Assembly: GCA_000179315.1 (NCBI GenBank)
Contig: ADZZ01000159.1
Coordinates: 1 to 36,880, forward strand
Direction of reading: 5' to 3'
Origin: a delta proteobacterium NaphS2
GTDB lineage: Bacteria; Desulfobacterota; DSM-4660; Desulfatiglandales; Desulfatiglandaceae
DNA length: 36,880 nucleotides
Shown here: in pieces, positions 16,513 to 24,410 of the stretch
Layout of the letters: every line of letters begins with the position of its first letter
Numbering within the stretch: position 1 is the first letter of the stretch
Translations under genes and position numbers: made by a program
The notes under the pieces: generated by a model
The model's database searches: none
Seen by the model: only the letters and a program-made list of their open reading frames with translations
What the model was told of the DNA's origin: nothing

Positions 16513-17349
16513 TCATTTGGCCAAGCGCTGCCAGGAGTACTTACGGACTTCGAAGTAGTGGAATACTCTGTCCATGGCAGCTCCTACGAGTCCGATGCTG
16601 ACCATTCCCGCGATCACGATGTCCGTTGAAGCCAGCGTATAGGCATGGGTAATCAGGTAGCCGACGCCGGAAATACTGCCCGGAAGCATTTCCGCGGAGA
16701 CAAGGCACATCCAGGAAATACCGAGACCGATTCGCAACCCGTTTATGATGGAAGGCATTGCCGCAGGGATCAGCACCTTTCTGAATACCTGGTATTCGCT
16801 GGCGCCGAGAACCCTGGCGGAGTCAACCAACGTTCGATTTACATTCATTACCCCGTGGATGGAACTGCTCAGGATAGGATAGAACCCTCCGATGAAAATG
16901 ATAAAGATCATGGAGAATTTCAAATTGTTCAGATAGACGTACAGCCGTCCGGTCTCCAACCCCAACGCCGTTGCCATGGACGCGATGCCGAACCATGCCA
17001 TTACCAGCGGTACCCAGGCCAAAGGCGGAATCGGTCGAAACAGATTCAAGAAAGTATTCATGAGCCGGAACGCCAAGCCGTAATAGCCCATCAGGATCCC
17101 CAATGGAATGCCCAGCGCCGCGGCCAGGAGATACCCCATGATCACCCGAACCAGACTTACCGCCACATTGCTTGACAGAGAACCCATACTGATCAAATTT
17201 TCAGTGGGATGCAGCAACAGCGCAACGACGCTGTCCACTTTCGGCAGAATGACCTGATTGCCGATGTTCCAGGCGGCATAGATCCAGATAAGGATCAAAA
17301 GCACCGGCACGATCATGGGTATCAGAAACTTAAGTATTTTTGTATTCAT
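16513..17349 (-). CDS. ABC importer permease (SsuC/TauC type)
   Basis: A 278-aa integral membrane protein with about six helices, forming the channel of the importer. The cytoplasmic EAA-type loop that contacts the ATPase is visible as DSARVLGASEYQVFRKVLIP followed by AAMPSIINGLRIGLG (about residues 180-215). The N-terminus, MNTKILKFLIPMIVPVLLI, is the first membrane anchor. The gene lies between the ATPase and the binding-protein gene in the same operon, with a 70-base gap upstream. Confidence 0.93.
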   Translation of the reverse strand: MNTKILKFLIPMIVPVLLILIWIYAAWNIGNQVILPKVDSVVALLLHPTENLISMGSLSSNVAVSLVRVIMGYLLAAALGIPLGILMGYYGLAFRLMNTFLNLFRPIPPLAWVPLVMAWFGIASMATALGLETGRLYVYLNNLKFSMIFIIFIGGFYPILSSSIHGVMNVNRTLVDSARVLGASEYQVFRKVLIPAAMPSIINGLRIGLGISWMCLVSAEMLPGSISGVGYLITHAYTLASTDIVIAGMVSIGLVGAAMDRVFHYFEVRKYSWQRLAK

Positions 17350-17419
17350 ATGCCTGCAAATAAAGAGGCCGCCCCAACGGCTGCCGGCGTGGTAGAGCGT
17401 GTCGTGGTGTCAAGATTTC

Positions 17420-18577
17420 CTATTTATTCTTTTCAAGCGATGCATTGATAAATTGAAAATCATAGACTTCCGGTTCGATTTCTTTAAGCTGTTTGCCTTT
17501 GAAGCGTCCTTTCAGCTTATTCATATCATTTAAGATTTCCACAAAGGTTGCTTCCCCCCGCATCCAGTTGGGGCTGGGATCCGTGGTGTAAATGATGGTC
17601 GATTTCTCAATGGCCGGCGTGGGAACACCGATCCACTTTGCCGTAATTTTAGCGGCCTTGGTTTTATTCTGATTTGCCCAGGCACAGGAGACGGTCATGA
17701 GATCGGTCATGGCCTGAATGATTTCCGGGTGCTTTTCGATCAATTCCTCGCTGGCTCCCATGACACAGCAGGGAAAGTCATGCCACTCTCCCTCGGGCGG
17801 CAGGTCTCTGGAATCCAAGGCGACATGACCCACCCCTTTATATTCGGCAACGGAAGGATGCGGCGCCGGACCTACCCAACAGTCCACCTGCTTGCTCAGG
17901 AGCGCGGGAATCAGATTGGATGTTGATTTCAGATCCACCAGCAGGACATCGGCACTCTGATCGTTGGCGTTTTCAGTGACTTTCAGCCCTGCTTTGTTAA
18001 ACGCGCCCTCAAACACGATTCGCGGGGCGCTGGTGGGAGAATGGTAACCCACCTTCACCGGATTCTTGGATTCTTTGATGTATGCATATATATCATCCCA
18101 CCCGGAAAGGGTGCTTCCCTGTGGAAAAACCATACCCATGCCGTCCACATGAAGGGGACATAGAATTTTTATGGGGATCCCCTTGTCCATGCCGCTGATG
18201 AATGCGGTGCTGGACGACAGGCCCAGATCCATGCGGTTTTGCGCGAATAAGGTGGTTGTTTCCGAACCGCTCTTCGATACGATGAAATTCAGCACCGCCA
18301 GAGAGTTCCCTGATGCGTCCATCAGTTCGTATTTCTGTCGATCCACCATTGGTTTCAGGTAGGCGCCGCTTGTTTTGAATTCTTCTCCCCGGTCGACGGC
18401 TACCATCAGGGGCGTGTGGTGTGTCGTGAACACGTAACCCAGGTATAGCCTGGGCGTCTTTTTATCGGCTGCCTCGCAGTTCAGTGAGAGCGAAACGCCG
18501 ACTCCGGAAAAAACCAGAGACATGGCAAGGATGAACAGTATTTTTTTGGGGATTATCATTTTCTTTAATGAAATCAT
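17420..18577 (-). CDS. ABC importer substrate-binding protein (SsuA/NMT1-like)
   Basis: First gene of the importer operon. I chose the ATG at 18577 (MISLKKMIIPKK) because the AGAGGAG ribosome binding site is eight bases upstream of it and only two from the alternative ATG at 18583; the longer frame to 18646 lacks a site. A signal peptide is clear: basic start, hydrophobic ILFILAMSLVFSGVGVSL, then a cleavage region near CEA-ADKK. The Cys there could also suggest lipidation, but the lipobox is poor. The mature 350-aa protein has the periplasmic binding fold with LDSRDLPPEGEWHDFPC and HPEIIQAMTDLM, typical of the nitrate/sulfonate/taurine/NMT1 group. The substrate is unknown. Confidence 0.85.
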   Translation of the reverse strand: MISLKKMIIPKKILFILAMSLVFSGVGVSLSLNCEAADKKTPRLYLGYVFTTHHTPLMVAVDRGEEFKTSGAYLKPMVDRQKYELMDASGNSLAVLNFIVSKSGSETTTLFAQNRMDLGLSSSTAFISGMDKGIPIKILCPLHVDGMGMVFPQGSTLSGWDDIYAYIKESKNPVKVGYHSPTSAPRIVFEGAFNKAGLKVTENANDQSADVLLVDLKSTSNLIPALLSKQVDCWVGPAPHPSVAEYKGVGHVALDSRDLPPEGEWHDFPCCVMGASEELIEKHPEIIQAMTDLMTVSCAWANQNKTKAAKITAKWIGVPTPAIEKSTIIYTTDPSPNWMRGEATFVEILNDMNKLKGRFKGKQLKEIEPEVYDFQFINASLEKNK

Positions 18578-18707
18578 TGTCATTTCTCCTCTAATAATTC
18601 TGAATGGATCTTTATGGTTTCCTTCGCATTTTTGCCGCGCCTTCAATCTGCCAGCCTCGATGGCCTTTTACAGCGGCTTGGTCCCTCTCAAGCCTGAGGA
18701 CAGTAAT

Positions 18708-18865
18708 TTGGGATAACAGATATGTCAAACAGGAAAAAACGAATCTTATACGCCGAAGGATTCGGTTCATCCTATCAGGGAAAAGATGGTTTCGACTGGA
18801 AGAAATCACGGCTTATCAGTGTGACACGGAAGAATTTTACTGAAATTGGCCGAAGGAAAAAGAGA
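18708..18865 (+). repeat. diverged direct repeat, copy 2 (5' side of the ABC transporter operon)
   Basis: This is the partner of 15510-15665, 3.2 kb away and in the same orientation, so the pair brackets the ABC operon. In the conserved frame it reads QICQTGKNESYTPKDSVHP and ends at TGA 18812-18814, but a TAA (18714-18716) lies just upstream, so it is only a fragment. The stem CGAATCTT/AGGATTCG is kept through a G-U pair. A different frame from ATG 18722 is open for 87 codons; it has no ribosome binding site and the corresponding frame in copy 1 has an in-frame TAG. Confidence 0.5.
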
Positions 18866-19296
18866 GGCGGGAAGGACATGCGGGTCTCGCAATCGGAAAT
18901 CCCGAGGATTTTCAAATTATCTATCGTAGTTTCCAGTTGGACAAAAAGGAACGGCTGGCATAATTTTTCCCAGAGTTCCTTATAATACCTGTCCTGGAGC
19001 GCTTCTCATGTTTCGACCTTTCGGTTTTGCCTGACAGATTTGGTACCTTGCCCTGCCGGATCCGGTGGGTCTTTGTTCAGGAAGAAAGGTTGAATCCCTT
19101 CTTGTCTCGATGATTTGAGCACCTTGATTCAGGCCCCATTGAGATCATCATTTTAATGAATGCGGAAGAACGGACCCATGGATGAATAAATGGGCCGGGG
19201 AAAGCGGATTGAAAAACAGGGTGGATCCGCCGGGCGCATGGCGCGATCAGGTGTGCAAGAGGGATTTTAATATTTTCAAGAAAAGGAGAAAAACCG
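18866..19296. other. intergenic region, no gene recognised
   Basis: About 430 bases between the repeat and the double-cubane operon. I see no convincing ORF. The last part provides the ribosome binding site AAGGAG eight bases before the ATG at 19297. A promoter for the downstream operon presumably lies here but no clear -35/-10 pair stood out. Confidence 0.4.
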
Positions 19297-20577
19297 ATGA
19301 GTGAACAATACCAAAGTATGTGGAAGGAGTTGGGACTCAATCTTGCGGCCCATGATATGCTGCTGGAGGCTTTGGGGAAAGGGTATCAGGACATTTATCT
19401 GAGCCAGAAGGAGCGGCCTGAGGGCATGGGTTATTTTGATTTTGTCTTGAGCGAGGTGCATGGTCTGCGCATCAAGGAGTTGATGGATGAAAAGGCGGCG
19501 GGCCGAAAGGTCATCGGGTCTTTCTGCGTTTTCGTGCCCGAGGAGATCGTGCGCGCGGCCGATGCCACGCTGGTGGGATTGTGTACCGGCGCCGATTTTG
19601 CCACCGAAGAGGTGGAGAAAATCCTTCCCCGCAATACCTGTTCATTGATCAAATCCGCCTTTGGTTTCAAACTGGGAAAAGTCTGTCCCTACCTCGAGTC
19701 GTCGGACATGGTCGTGGGCGAAAACACCTGCGACGGCAAGAAAAAATCCTATGAGACCCTTAAAGATCTGGTACCCAACCTCTATGTCATGGATCTGCCG
19801 CAGATGAAATCCGACGAAGGTCGCGCCCTTATACAGGCCGAGTATTTTCGCTTCAAAGAGGCGGTTGAAGAATTGACGGGCGTGACCATTGATGCTGAAA
19901 AATTAAAAAAAGGCATTGCAATCGTCAACAACAAGCGGAAAGCCATTCACAGACTCTCTCTCCTCAGGAAGGCTGATCCCGCACCCATATCAGGTCTCGA
20001 TGCACTTCTGGCCAATCAGGTATTTTTCTATGATGATCCGGTTCGTTACACGGATTCCGTGAACAAAATCTGTGATGAACTGGAAAGCCGCATCGAAAAA
20101 GAAGAAGGCCCCTTCCCCAAAGGCACACCCAGAATCCTCATGTCCGGATGCCCCATGGCGGTTCCCAACTGGAAACTCCCCTGGATCATTGAATCATCGG
20201 GGGGTGTGATCGTGGGAGAGGAATCCTGCGTGGGAGAGCGTGGAACCCGAAACCTGGTGACCGACGGCGGCGACACCGTTGATGATCTCATGGAAGCCAT
20301 CGTCGACCGTTATTTCAAGGTTGATTGCGCAATTTTTACGCCCAATCCGGACCGTTTGGCCCATGTGGAGGAAATGTTCCGGGAATACAACGCGGACGGT
20401 GTCATCCATTACGGGCTTCAGTTTTGTCAGCCCTATATTGCCGAATCCATGCCCGTTGAAAAAAGCCTGGAGGACAAGGGCATTCCCACCCTCCGCATTG
20501 AAACGGACTACGGCATGGAGGATGCGGGGCAATTGAAAACGCGGGTGGAAGCCTTTATGGAAGTGTTGAAACCATAG
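19297..20577 (+). CDS. 2-hydroxyacyl-CoA dehydratase / double-cubane cluster family reductase (HgdB-like), 426 aa
   Basis: Member of the HgdB/BcrB/double-cubane family: Fe-S proteins that receive very low-potential electrons from an ATP-driven activator and reduce difficult substrates in the cytoplasm. Cysteines at family positions are C77, C96, C115 (LPRNTCSLIKS), C130 (GKVCPYLES), C145 (ENTCDGKKK), C285 (MSGCPMAVP), C311 and C377 (GLQFCQPY). The TCDGKKK and LPRN-C-LIKS motifs are characteristic. The C-terminal IETDYGMEDAGQLKTRVEAF is also typical. The activator gene follows 16 bases later. It has an extra ~40 N-terminal residues compared with the second paralogue. The substrate is unknown; a 2-hydroxyacyl-CoA or a small molecule are both possible. 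Confidence 0.88.
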   Translation: MSEQYQSMWKELGLNLAAHDMLLEALGKGYQDIYLSQKERPEGMGYFDFVLSEVHGLRIKELMDEKAAGRKVIGSFCVFVPEEIVRAADATLVGLCTGADFATEEVEKILPRNTCSLIKSAFGFKLGKVCPYLESSDMVVGENTCDGKKKSYETLKDLVPNLYVMDLPQMKSDEGRALIQAEYFRFKEAVEELTGVTIDAEKLKKGIAIVNNKRKAIHRLSLLRKADPAPISGLDALLANQVFFYDDPVRYTDSVNKICDELESRIEKEEGPFPKGTPRILMSGCPMAVPNWKLPWIIESSGGVIVGEESCVGERGTRNLVTDGGDTVDDLMEAIVDRYFKVDCAIFTPNPDRLAHVEEMFREYNADGVIHYGLQFCQPYIAESMPVEKSLEDKGIPTLRIETDYGMEDAGQLKTRVEAFMEVLKP

Positions 20578-20593
20578 GAAAGGTGAAAAGATC

Positions 20594-21346
20594 ATGCGGC
20601 ATGCGGGTATTGATATCGGTTCCAGAACCATCGAACTGGTGGTGGTGAACGACGGTGATATTTTGTCGACCAGACAGACGGATACCGGTTTTGACCCCAT
20701 GGCTCAGGCCGGGGAATTGCTAAACGGCATGGATTTCGACCGGATCATGGCCACCGGTTACGGACGAAACCTGTTTGAAATTGCCTTTGACGCGCCCACG
20801 GTGACGGAGATCAAGGCTTACGGCATGGGGGTCAGCGCCCTTATTCCGGGTGCCAGAACCATCCTCGACATCGGGGGGCAGGACAGCAAAGCCATTGCCC
20901 TGAATGACATGGGAGCCGTGAAAAAATTCGAAATGAATGACCGTTGCGCTGCGGGAACCGGAAAATTTTTGGAGATCATGGCAAAAACCCTTGGGTTTGA
21001 ATTGGCGGAATTCGGTTCCGAGGCGCTCAAAGCCCAGGACGACCTGCACATCAACAGCATGTGTACGGTTTTTGCGGAATCGGAAGTCACCTCCCTGGTG
21101 GCCAAGGGAGAAGACCGAAGGGCCATTGCCCTGGGGCTTCATCAGAGCGTGGTCCGTCGTGCCGTGGGCATGATCAAACGGGTCTCCTCCGAGGGTCCGA
21201 TCGTCTTTGCGGGCGGGGTCGCCAAAAATCCCTGCATGCGCCGGCTGTTGGAAGAGGCGTTAAAACAGGAAGTGCTCATACCGGAAGATCCCCAGATGGT
21301 GGGTGCCCTGGGGGCGGCGCTGTTGTCCTCGCGAATGAAAACATGA
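20594..21346 (+). CDS. ATP-dependent activator (HgdC/BcrA/YjiL family)
   Basis: This 250-aa ASKHA-fold ATPase forms a homodimer with one 4Fe-4S cluster between subunits and drives single electrons into its partner reductase on ATP hydrolysis. The nucleotide-binding phosphate-1 motif is GIDIGSRTIELV (5-16), and the second is LDIGGQDSKAI (91-101). The cluster ligands are C118 (NDRCAAGTGKF) and C157 (NSMCTVFAESEV). The adenosine motif VFAGGVAKNP is near residue 205. The ribosome binding site AAGGTG precedes the ATG. The stop overlaps the next start (ATGA), so it is coupled to the second reductase. One activator appears to serve both flanking reductases. Confidence 0.93.
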   Translation: MRHAGIDIGSRTIELVVVNDGDILSTRQTDTGFDPMAQAGELLNGMDFDRIMATGYGRNLFEIAFDAPTVTEIKAYGMGVSALIPGARTILDIGGQDSKAIALNDMGAVKKFEMNDRCAAGTGKFLEIMAKTLGFELAEFGSEALKAQDDLHINSMCTVFAESEVTSLVAKGEDRRAIALGLHQSVVRRAVGMIKRVSSEGPIVFAGGVAKNPCMRRLLEEALKQEVLIPEDPQMVGALGAALLSSRMKT

Positions 21347-22494
21347 AAGTTGAAAAGCCCATTCCCGTCATGAACAAGTTGCAGCTGATCTCCGACGAAA
21401 ACCTGGGTGATATTGAGCGGGCCAAAGGGGAAGGGAGAAAGGTGATCGGCTTTTACTGTCTCTATTCACCCACGGAGATCGCAGTTGCCGCCGATGCCAT
21501 TCCCGTATCCCTTTGCGGCACGAAAAACGACCCCATTGAAACCGCCGAAGAGACCCTGCCGCGCAACCTGTGCCCGCTCATTAAGAGCAGTTTCGGTTTT
21601 GCGGTCCTTGAAACCTGCCCCTATTTCGTCTTTTCCGATTGTATTATCGGAGATACCACCTGCGACGGGAAAAAGAAGATGTTCGAGCTGCTGAACCGGT
21701 ACAAGACCACCCATGTGCTGCAATTGCCTCAGAACCAGGATGACGCCGGGGCGCTTCCCTTTTGGCGGGAGGAGCTGGAGCGTTTTAAGAAACTGATGGA
21801 GGCCGAGACCGGTGTGACCATCGATCACCACCGTCTGCGCAAAGCCATTTCGCTTCAAAACCGGGAGCGGGCCGCGAGAAAAGCCCTGATGGATGTCAAC
21901 CGGGAGAAACCGGCACCCATAACCGGCAGTCAGATGCTGGAAGTATTGTCCAAAGTGGCGTTTCTGGCGGACAAGGAAAAGAGCATCGCTCTGATGGAGG
22001 AGATGGTCTGCGAGGCGAAGGAACATGCCTTTCGACCCCGTGATTCGAAATCGAATAGCCGCAAACGGATTCTCCTAACCGGCGTACCGGTTGGGATCGG
22101 CAGCGATAAGGTGGTGCGAATCGTGGAGGAGGCCGGCGCCGATGTGGTGGCCTTTGAAAACTGTTCCGGTTACAAGAAGACCTTTCAGGTGGATGAAGAC
22201 GCGGACCCTCTGGATGCCCTGGCATCTCAATACCTTCAAACACCCTGTTCGGTCATGAGTCCCAACGGGGGGCGTTTTGATTTGCTTGAGGAAATGGTGC
22301 GGGGCTTCGGCGTGGAAGGTGTTATCGATCTGACGTGGCAGGCCTGCCACACCTACAATGTGGAGGCCTTTCAGGTCAATGAGTTCATGGAGGAAGAGTT
22401 CGGGTTTCCCACGTTGCACCTTGAAACCGATTACGCCCAAAGCGACACGGAGCAGCTTCGGGTGCGCATCGAAGCCTACCTTGAAATGCTGTAA
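21343..22494 (+). CDS. double-cubane-cluster type anaerobic reductase (YjiM/DCCP-like), 383 aa
   Basis: The start ATG at 21343 overlaps the activator stop; the open frame upstream lies inside the activator gene and is not used. The protein resembles double-cubane cluster proteins more closely than the first paralogue, with RNLCPLIKSSFGF (C77), ETCPYFVFSDC (C92, C100), TTCDGKKKM (C107), ENCSG (C274), PCSVMSPN (C302), DLTWQACHTYNVE (C335) and ETDYAQSDTEQL at the C-terminus. The position normally reading TGCP is TGVP here (Val248), so one conserved Cys seems lost, while the first paralogue keeps it (C285). This could mean a different cluster, or a heteromer with the first paralogue. Role: ATP-driven reduction of an unidentified small substrate. 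Confidence 0.88.
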   Translation: MKVEKPIPVMNKLQLISDENLGDIERAKGEGRKVIGFYCLYSPTEIAVAADAIPVSLCGTKNDPIETAEETLPRNLCPLIKSSFGFAVLETCPYFVFSDCIIGDTTCDGKKKMFELLNRYKTTHVLQLPQNQDDAGALPFWREELERFKKLMEAETGVTIDHHRLRKAISLQNRERAARKALMDVNREKPAPITGSQMLEVLSKVAFLADKEKSIALMEEMVCEAKEHAFRPRDSKSNSRKRILLTGVPVGIGSDKVVRIVEEAGADVVAFENCSGYKKTFQVDEDADPLDALASQYLQTPCSVMSPNGGRFDLLEEMVRGFGVEGVIDLTWQACHTYNVEAFQVNEFMEEEFGFPTLHLETDYAQSDTEQLRVRIEAYLEML

Positions 22495-22551
22495 CAGCCG
22501 TCTCCAAGAAAAGCCTTCCTCCCTGAAATGAAATAGTGATGCCCCACTCAA

Positions 22552-22580
22552 CGTCATCCCGGGCGTGACCCGGAATCCGG
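22552..22580. repeat. REP-like palindrome
   Basis: CGTCATCCCGGGCGTGACCC followed by GGAATCCGG has the stem CCGGG/CCCGG with a 5-base loop. GTCATcCCGG...CCGGAATCC repeats of this form are widely dispersed in bacterial chromosomes. It lies in the intergenic space after the reductase operon, at the start of a decayed segment. Confidence 0.5.
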
Positions 22581-22820
22581 CATTACGCGGATTTCATCAA
22601 TCGATCCGTCCTTCTTGATGTTTATTCCCTGTCGGCGTTTGAACAAAAGGAAGAGGTCGCCACATATGGGTTAAATCAGCTCAACGGATTTTGGTCACCG
22701 AACAAGTACTATGGGTTTCTAAATACCTTCAAATACGATGAGGAGAAGGTTGTGCTGAACAAGTACACAATTATCGAGTTGGACCGCGTGCTCGAATGGT
22801 CGGCAAGAAAGCGTTGCTGA
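22578..22820 (+). pseudogene. protein remnant, possibly methyltransferase C-terminal part
   Basis: The frame starting at 22578 has no start codon yet stays open for about 80 codons to TGA 22818-22820. It reads as convincing protein, for example DVYSLSAFEQKEEVATYGLN, NGFWSPNKYYGFLNTFKYDE and NKYTIIELDRVLEW. From memory this resembles the C-terminal region of class I SAM methyltransferases, but I cannot confirm it. It begins within the REP-like palindrome and merges into an HD-domain remnant in another frame, so both ends look broken. Confidence 0.4.
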
Positions 22821-22941
22821 ACATTCATGGCGAATGGCCACCATCGGATTTTTGATTGAAGATGAATTTCCCGAATTAGATATGAAAAGAGTCATTGAAA
22901 TGTGCTTAATGCACGATTTTGGCGAAATAGATGGTGACTTC
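22792..22941 (+). pseudogene. HD-domain phosphohydrolase remnant
   Basis: In the frame of ATG 22834, but reading further upstream, the sequence gives SNGRQESVAEHSWRMATIGF, then EDEFPELDMKRVIEMCLMHD and FGEIDGD. ESVAEHSW and the MCLMHDFGE stretch are the first His and the His-Asp pair of HD-family hydrolases (YfbR-like nucleotidase group). Only this ~50-residue core remains; the sequence beyond FGEIDGD is not HD-like and the N-terminus is missing. Clearly a fragment. Confidence 0.6.
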
Positions 22942-23154
22942 ATGGATGTCCCCCTCAAACCCTTCGAGTTTCAATTCAACTTGAATAAAAGCCGAAATTG
23001 TGGCAAACTGCGCACCGCCCAACGGGACCCGAGATGGAAAACGAACCCGGGATCGCGGTCGAGGATGCAACGTACAAGGATCAGGAGGGCCGGAAAATGA
23101 GGCATGCGGTAAAAAATAGGCTTGATCGGGGATTTGCCCTGGGGCAGCCATTAA

Positions 23155-23903
23155 GGTCGCTTTGCCGCCTTGGCCAATCATACGGCTCTCATCGCTCGCG
23201 ACGGGCGGGAGATTCCCATAGAGGACAGCGCCGCTCCCATCAGGGACAAAAGCGGCACCATAATGGGTGTAGTGCTCGTATTTCATGACGTCACCGAGCA
23301 GCGAAAGGCGCAGGACGGGCTTCGCCGATCCCATGAGGAACTGGAGAAGCGGGTCCGTGAGCGGACCGCCGAATTGCAGGTGTCGAATAAGGCCCTGATA
23401 CGGTATGCGGCGAAGCTGGAAAGGCTCAATGAAGAACTGCAGGATTTTGCTTTTGTCGCTTCCCACGATCTGCAGGAGCCTTTAAGGAAGATCCAGATAT
23501 TCAGCGGAATGGTCGCGATCGACGACATGCCCGGCATCGAGGCCGATGAAGACCAGATATTTCGCCTTTTTCAAAATCTGATCGGCAATGCTTTGAAATT
23601 CCATGGCGAGGCGAGTCCTCGAATCAGCATCTACGCAAAACGCGACGGCGGGGACCGGTGTGATATATTTGTGGAAGATAACGGCATCGGATTCGGCCAA
23701 CAGTTTGCCGAGCGTATATTCAAGCCTTTCGAGAGACTGCACAGCAGAAGAGAATACGAAGGCACGGGAATGGGATTGGCCCTGTGCCGCAAAATCGTTG
23801 AGTGGCACGGGGGAGCATCAGGGCAGAGAGCCGACCCGGGGAAGGATCGACTTTCATCGTCAGACTCCCTGTGAAATTCAACAGGAAAGAGGAGTGGTCG
23901 TGA
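23155..23903 (+). pseudogene. degenerate sensor histidine kinase (PAS + kinase)
   Basis: The frame is open only after a TAA at 23152. It begins in a PAS domain ([20 protein letters not shown], then [12 protein letters not shown]), followed by a coiled linker, the phospho-acceptor box [15 protein letters not shown], and the ATPase domain with the N-box [22 protein letters not shown] and the G-box [14 protein letters not shown]. Between the H-box (ends FSGMVA) and [10 protein letters not shown] about 60 residues are missing, which removes the second dimerisation helix. At a G5 tract (23809-23813) the frame shifts; in the other frame the expected ending [14 protein letters not shown] is read to TGA 23901-23903. 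N-terminal loss, internal deletion and frameshift make function unlikely. The native end overlaps the response regulator start. Confidence 0.8.
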
Positions 23904-24313
23904 GCGTCGACGATCCAAAGACCGTTCTAATGGCGGATGATGATGAAGATGACTGCTTCCTGGCGAGAGAGGCTTTCGAAGCGTGTGGAACAGGAGACGT
24001 TTTCTCCTGCGTTGAGGACGGAATGAAACTCATGGAGTATCTTTCGGCGTGTGCCCGTCCCGGACCGCAAAGGCTCCCCCATGTGATCTTGCTGGATCTC
24101 AATATGCCCCGTAAAGACGGGCGGGAGGTCCTCTTGGAGATTAAGGCGAACCCAGGCTTACGCAATATCCCCATTGCCATTTTGACGACATCCCGGGAGG
24201 AAAAGGACGTTTCCTTTGCCATGAAAGCCAGCGCGAAATTATTTATCACCAAACCGTCGACCTTTGATCAATGGGTTGAAATTATGAAATCGATAACCAC
24301 CTTGGGCTCGTAG
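23900..24313 (+). CDS. single-domain response regulator (CheY/Rcp1-like)
   Basis: A 137-aa receiver domain without output domain. The start is GTG 23900, overlapping the native stop of the kinase remnant, with GAGGAG five bases upstream. Acidic pocket residues are in MADDDEDDCF, the phosphorylated Asp is in ILLDLNMPRKDG (about residue 65), the Thr/Ser in ILTTSREEKD and the Lys in FITKPSTFDQW. This form (Rcp1-like) usually pairs with PAS/phytochrome-type kinases such as the broken one upstream. It looks intact, so it may now be an orphan or be served by another kinase. Confidence 0.9.
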   Translation: MSVDDPKTVLMADDDEDDCFLAREAFEACGTGDVFSCVEDGMKLMEYLSACARPGPQRLPHVILLDLNMPRKDGREVLLEIKANPGLRNIPIAILTTSREEKDVSFAMKASAKLFITKPSTFDQWVEIMKSITTLGS

Positions 24314-24410
24314 GTTATCGCCTGTTCTTGGCTTCCGTGGGCGTCGATTACCGGCTTGCTCCTGAAAATCCCTTTCCGGCCGGCCTTGAAGAGATGAATT
24401 GCGAGGGAAT

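Noticed and set aside
18722-18985. 87-codon ORF starting MSNRKKRILYAEG
   Set aside because: No ribosome binding site; the matching frame in repeat copy 1 carries an in-frame TAG, and synonymous differences favour another frame. It is described under repeat copy 2 rather than called as a gene.
21061-21342. 94-codon 5' extension of the second reductase
   Set aside because: It lies entirely inside the activator gene in another frame, and the ATGA overlap at 21343 gives a normal-length protein.
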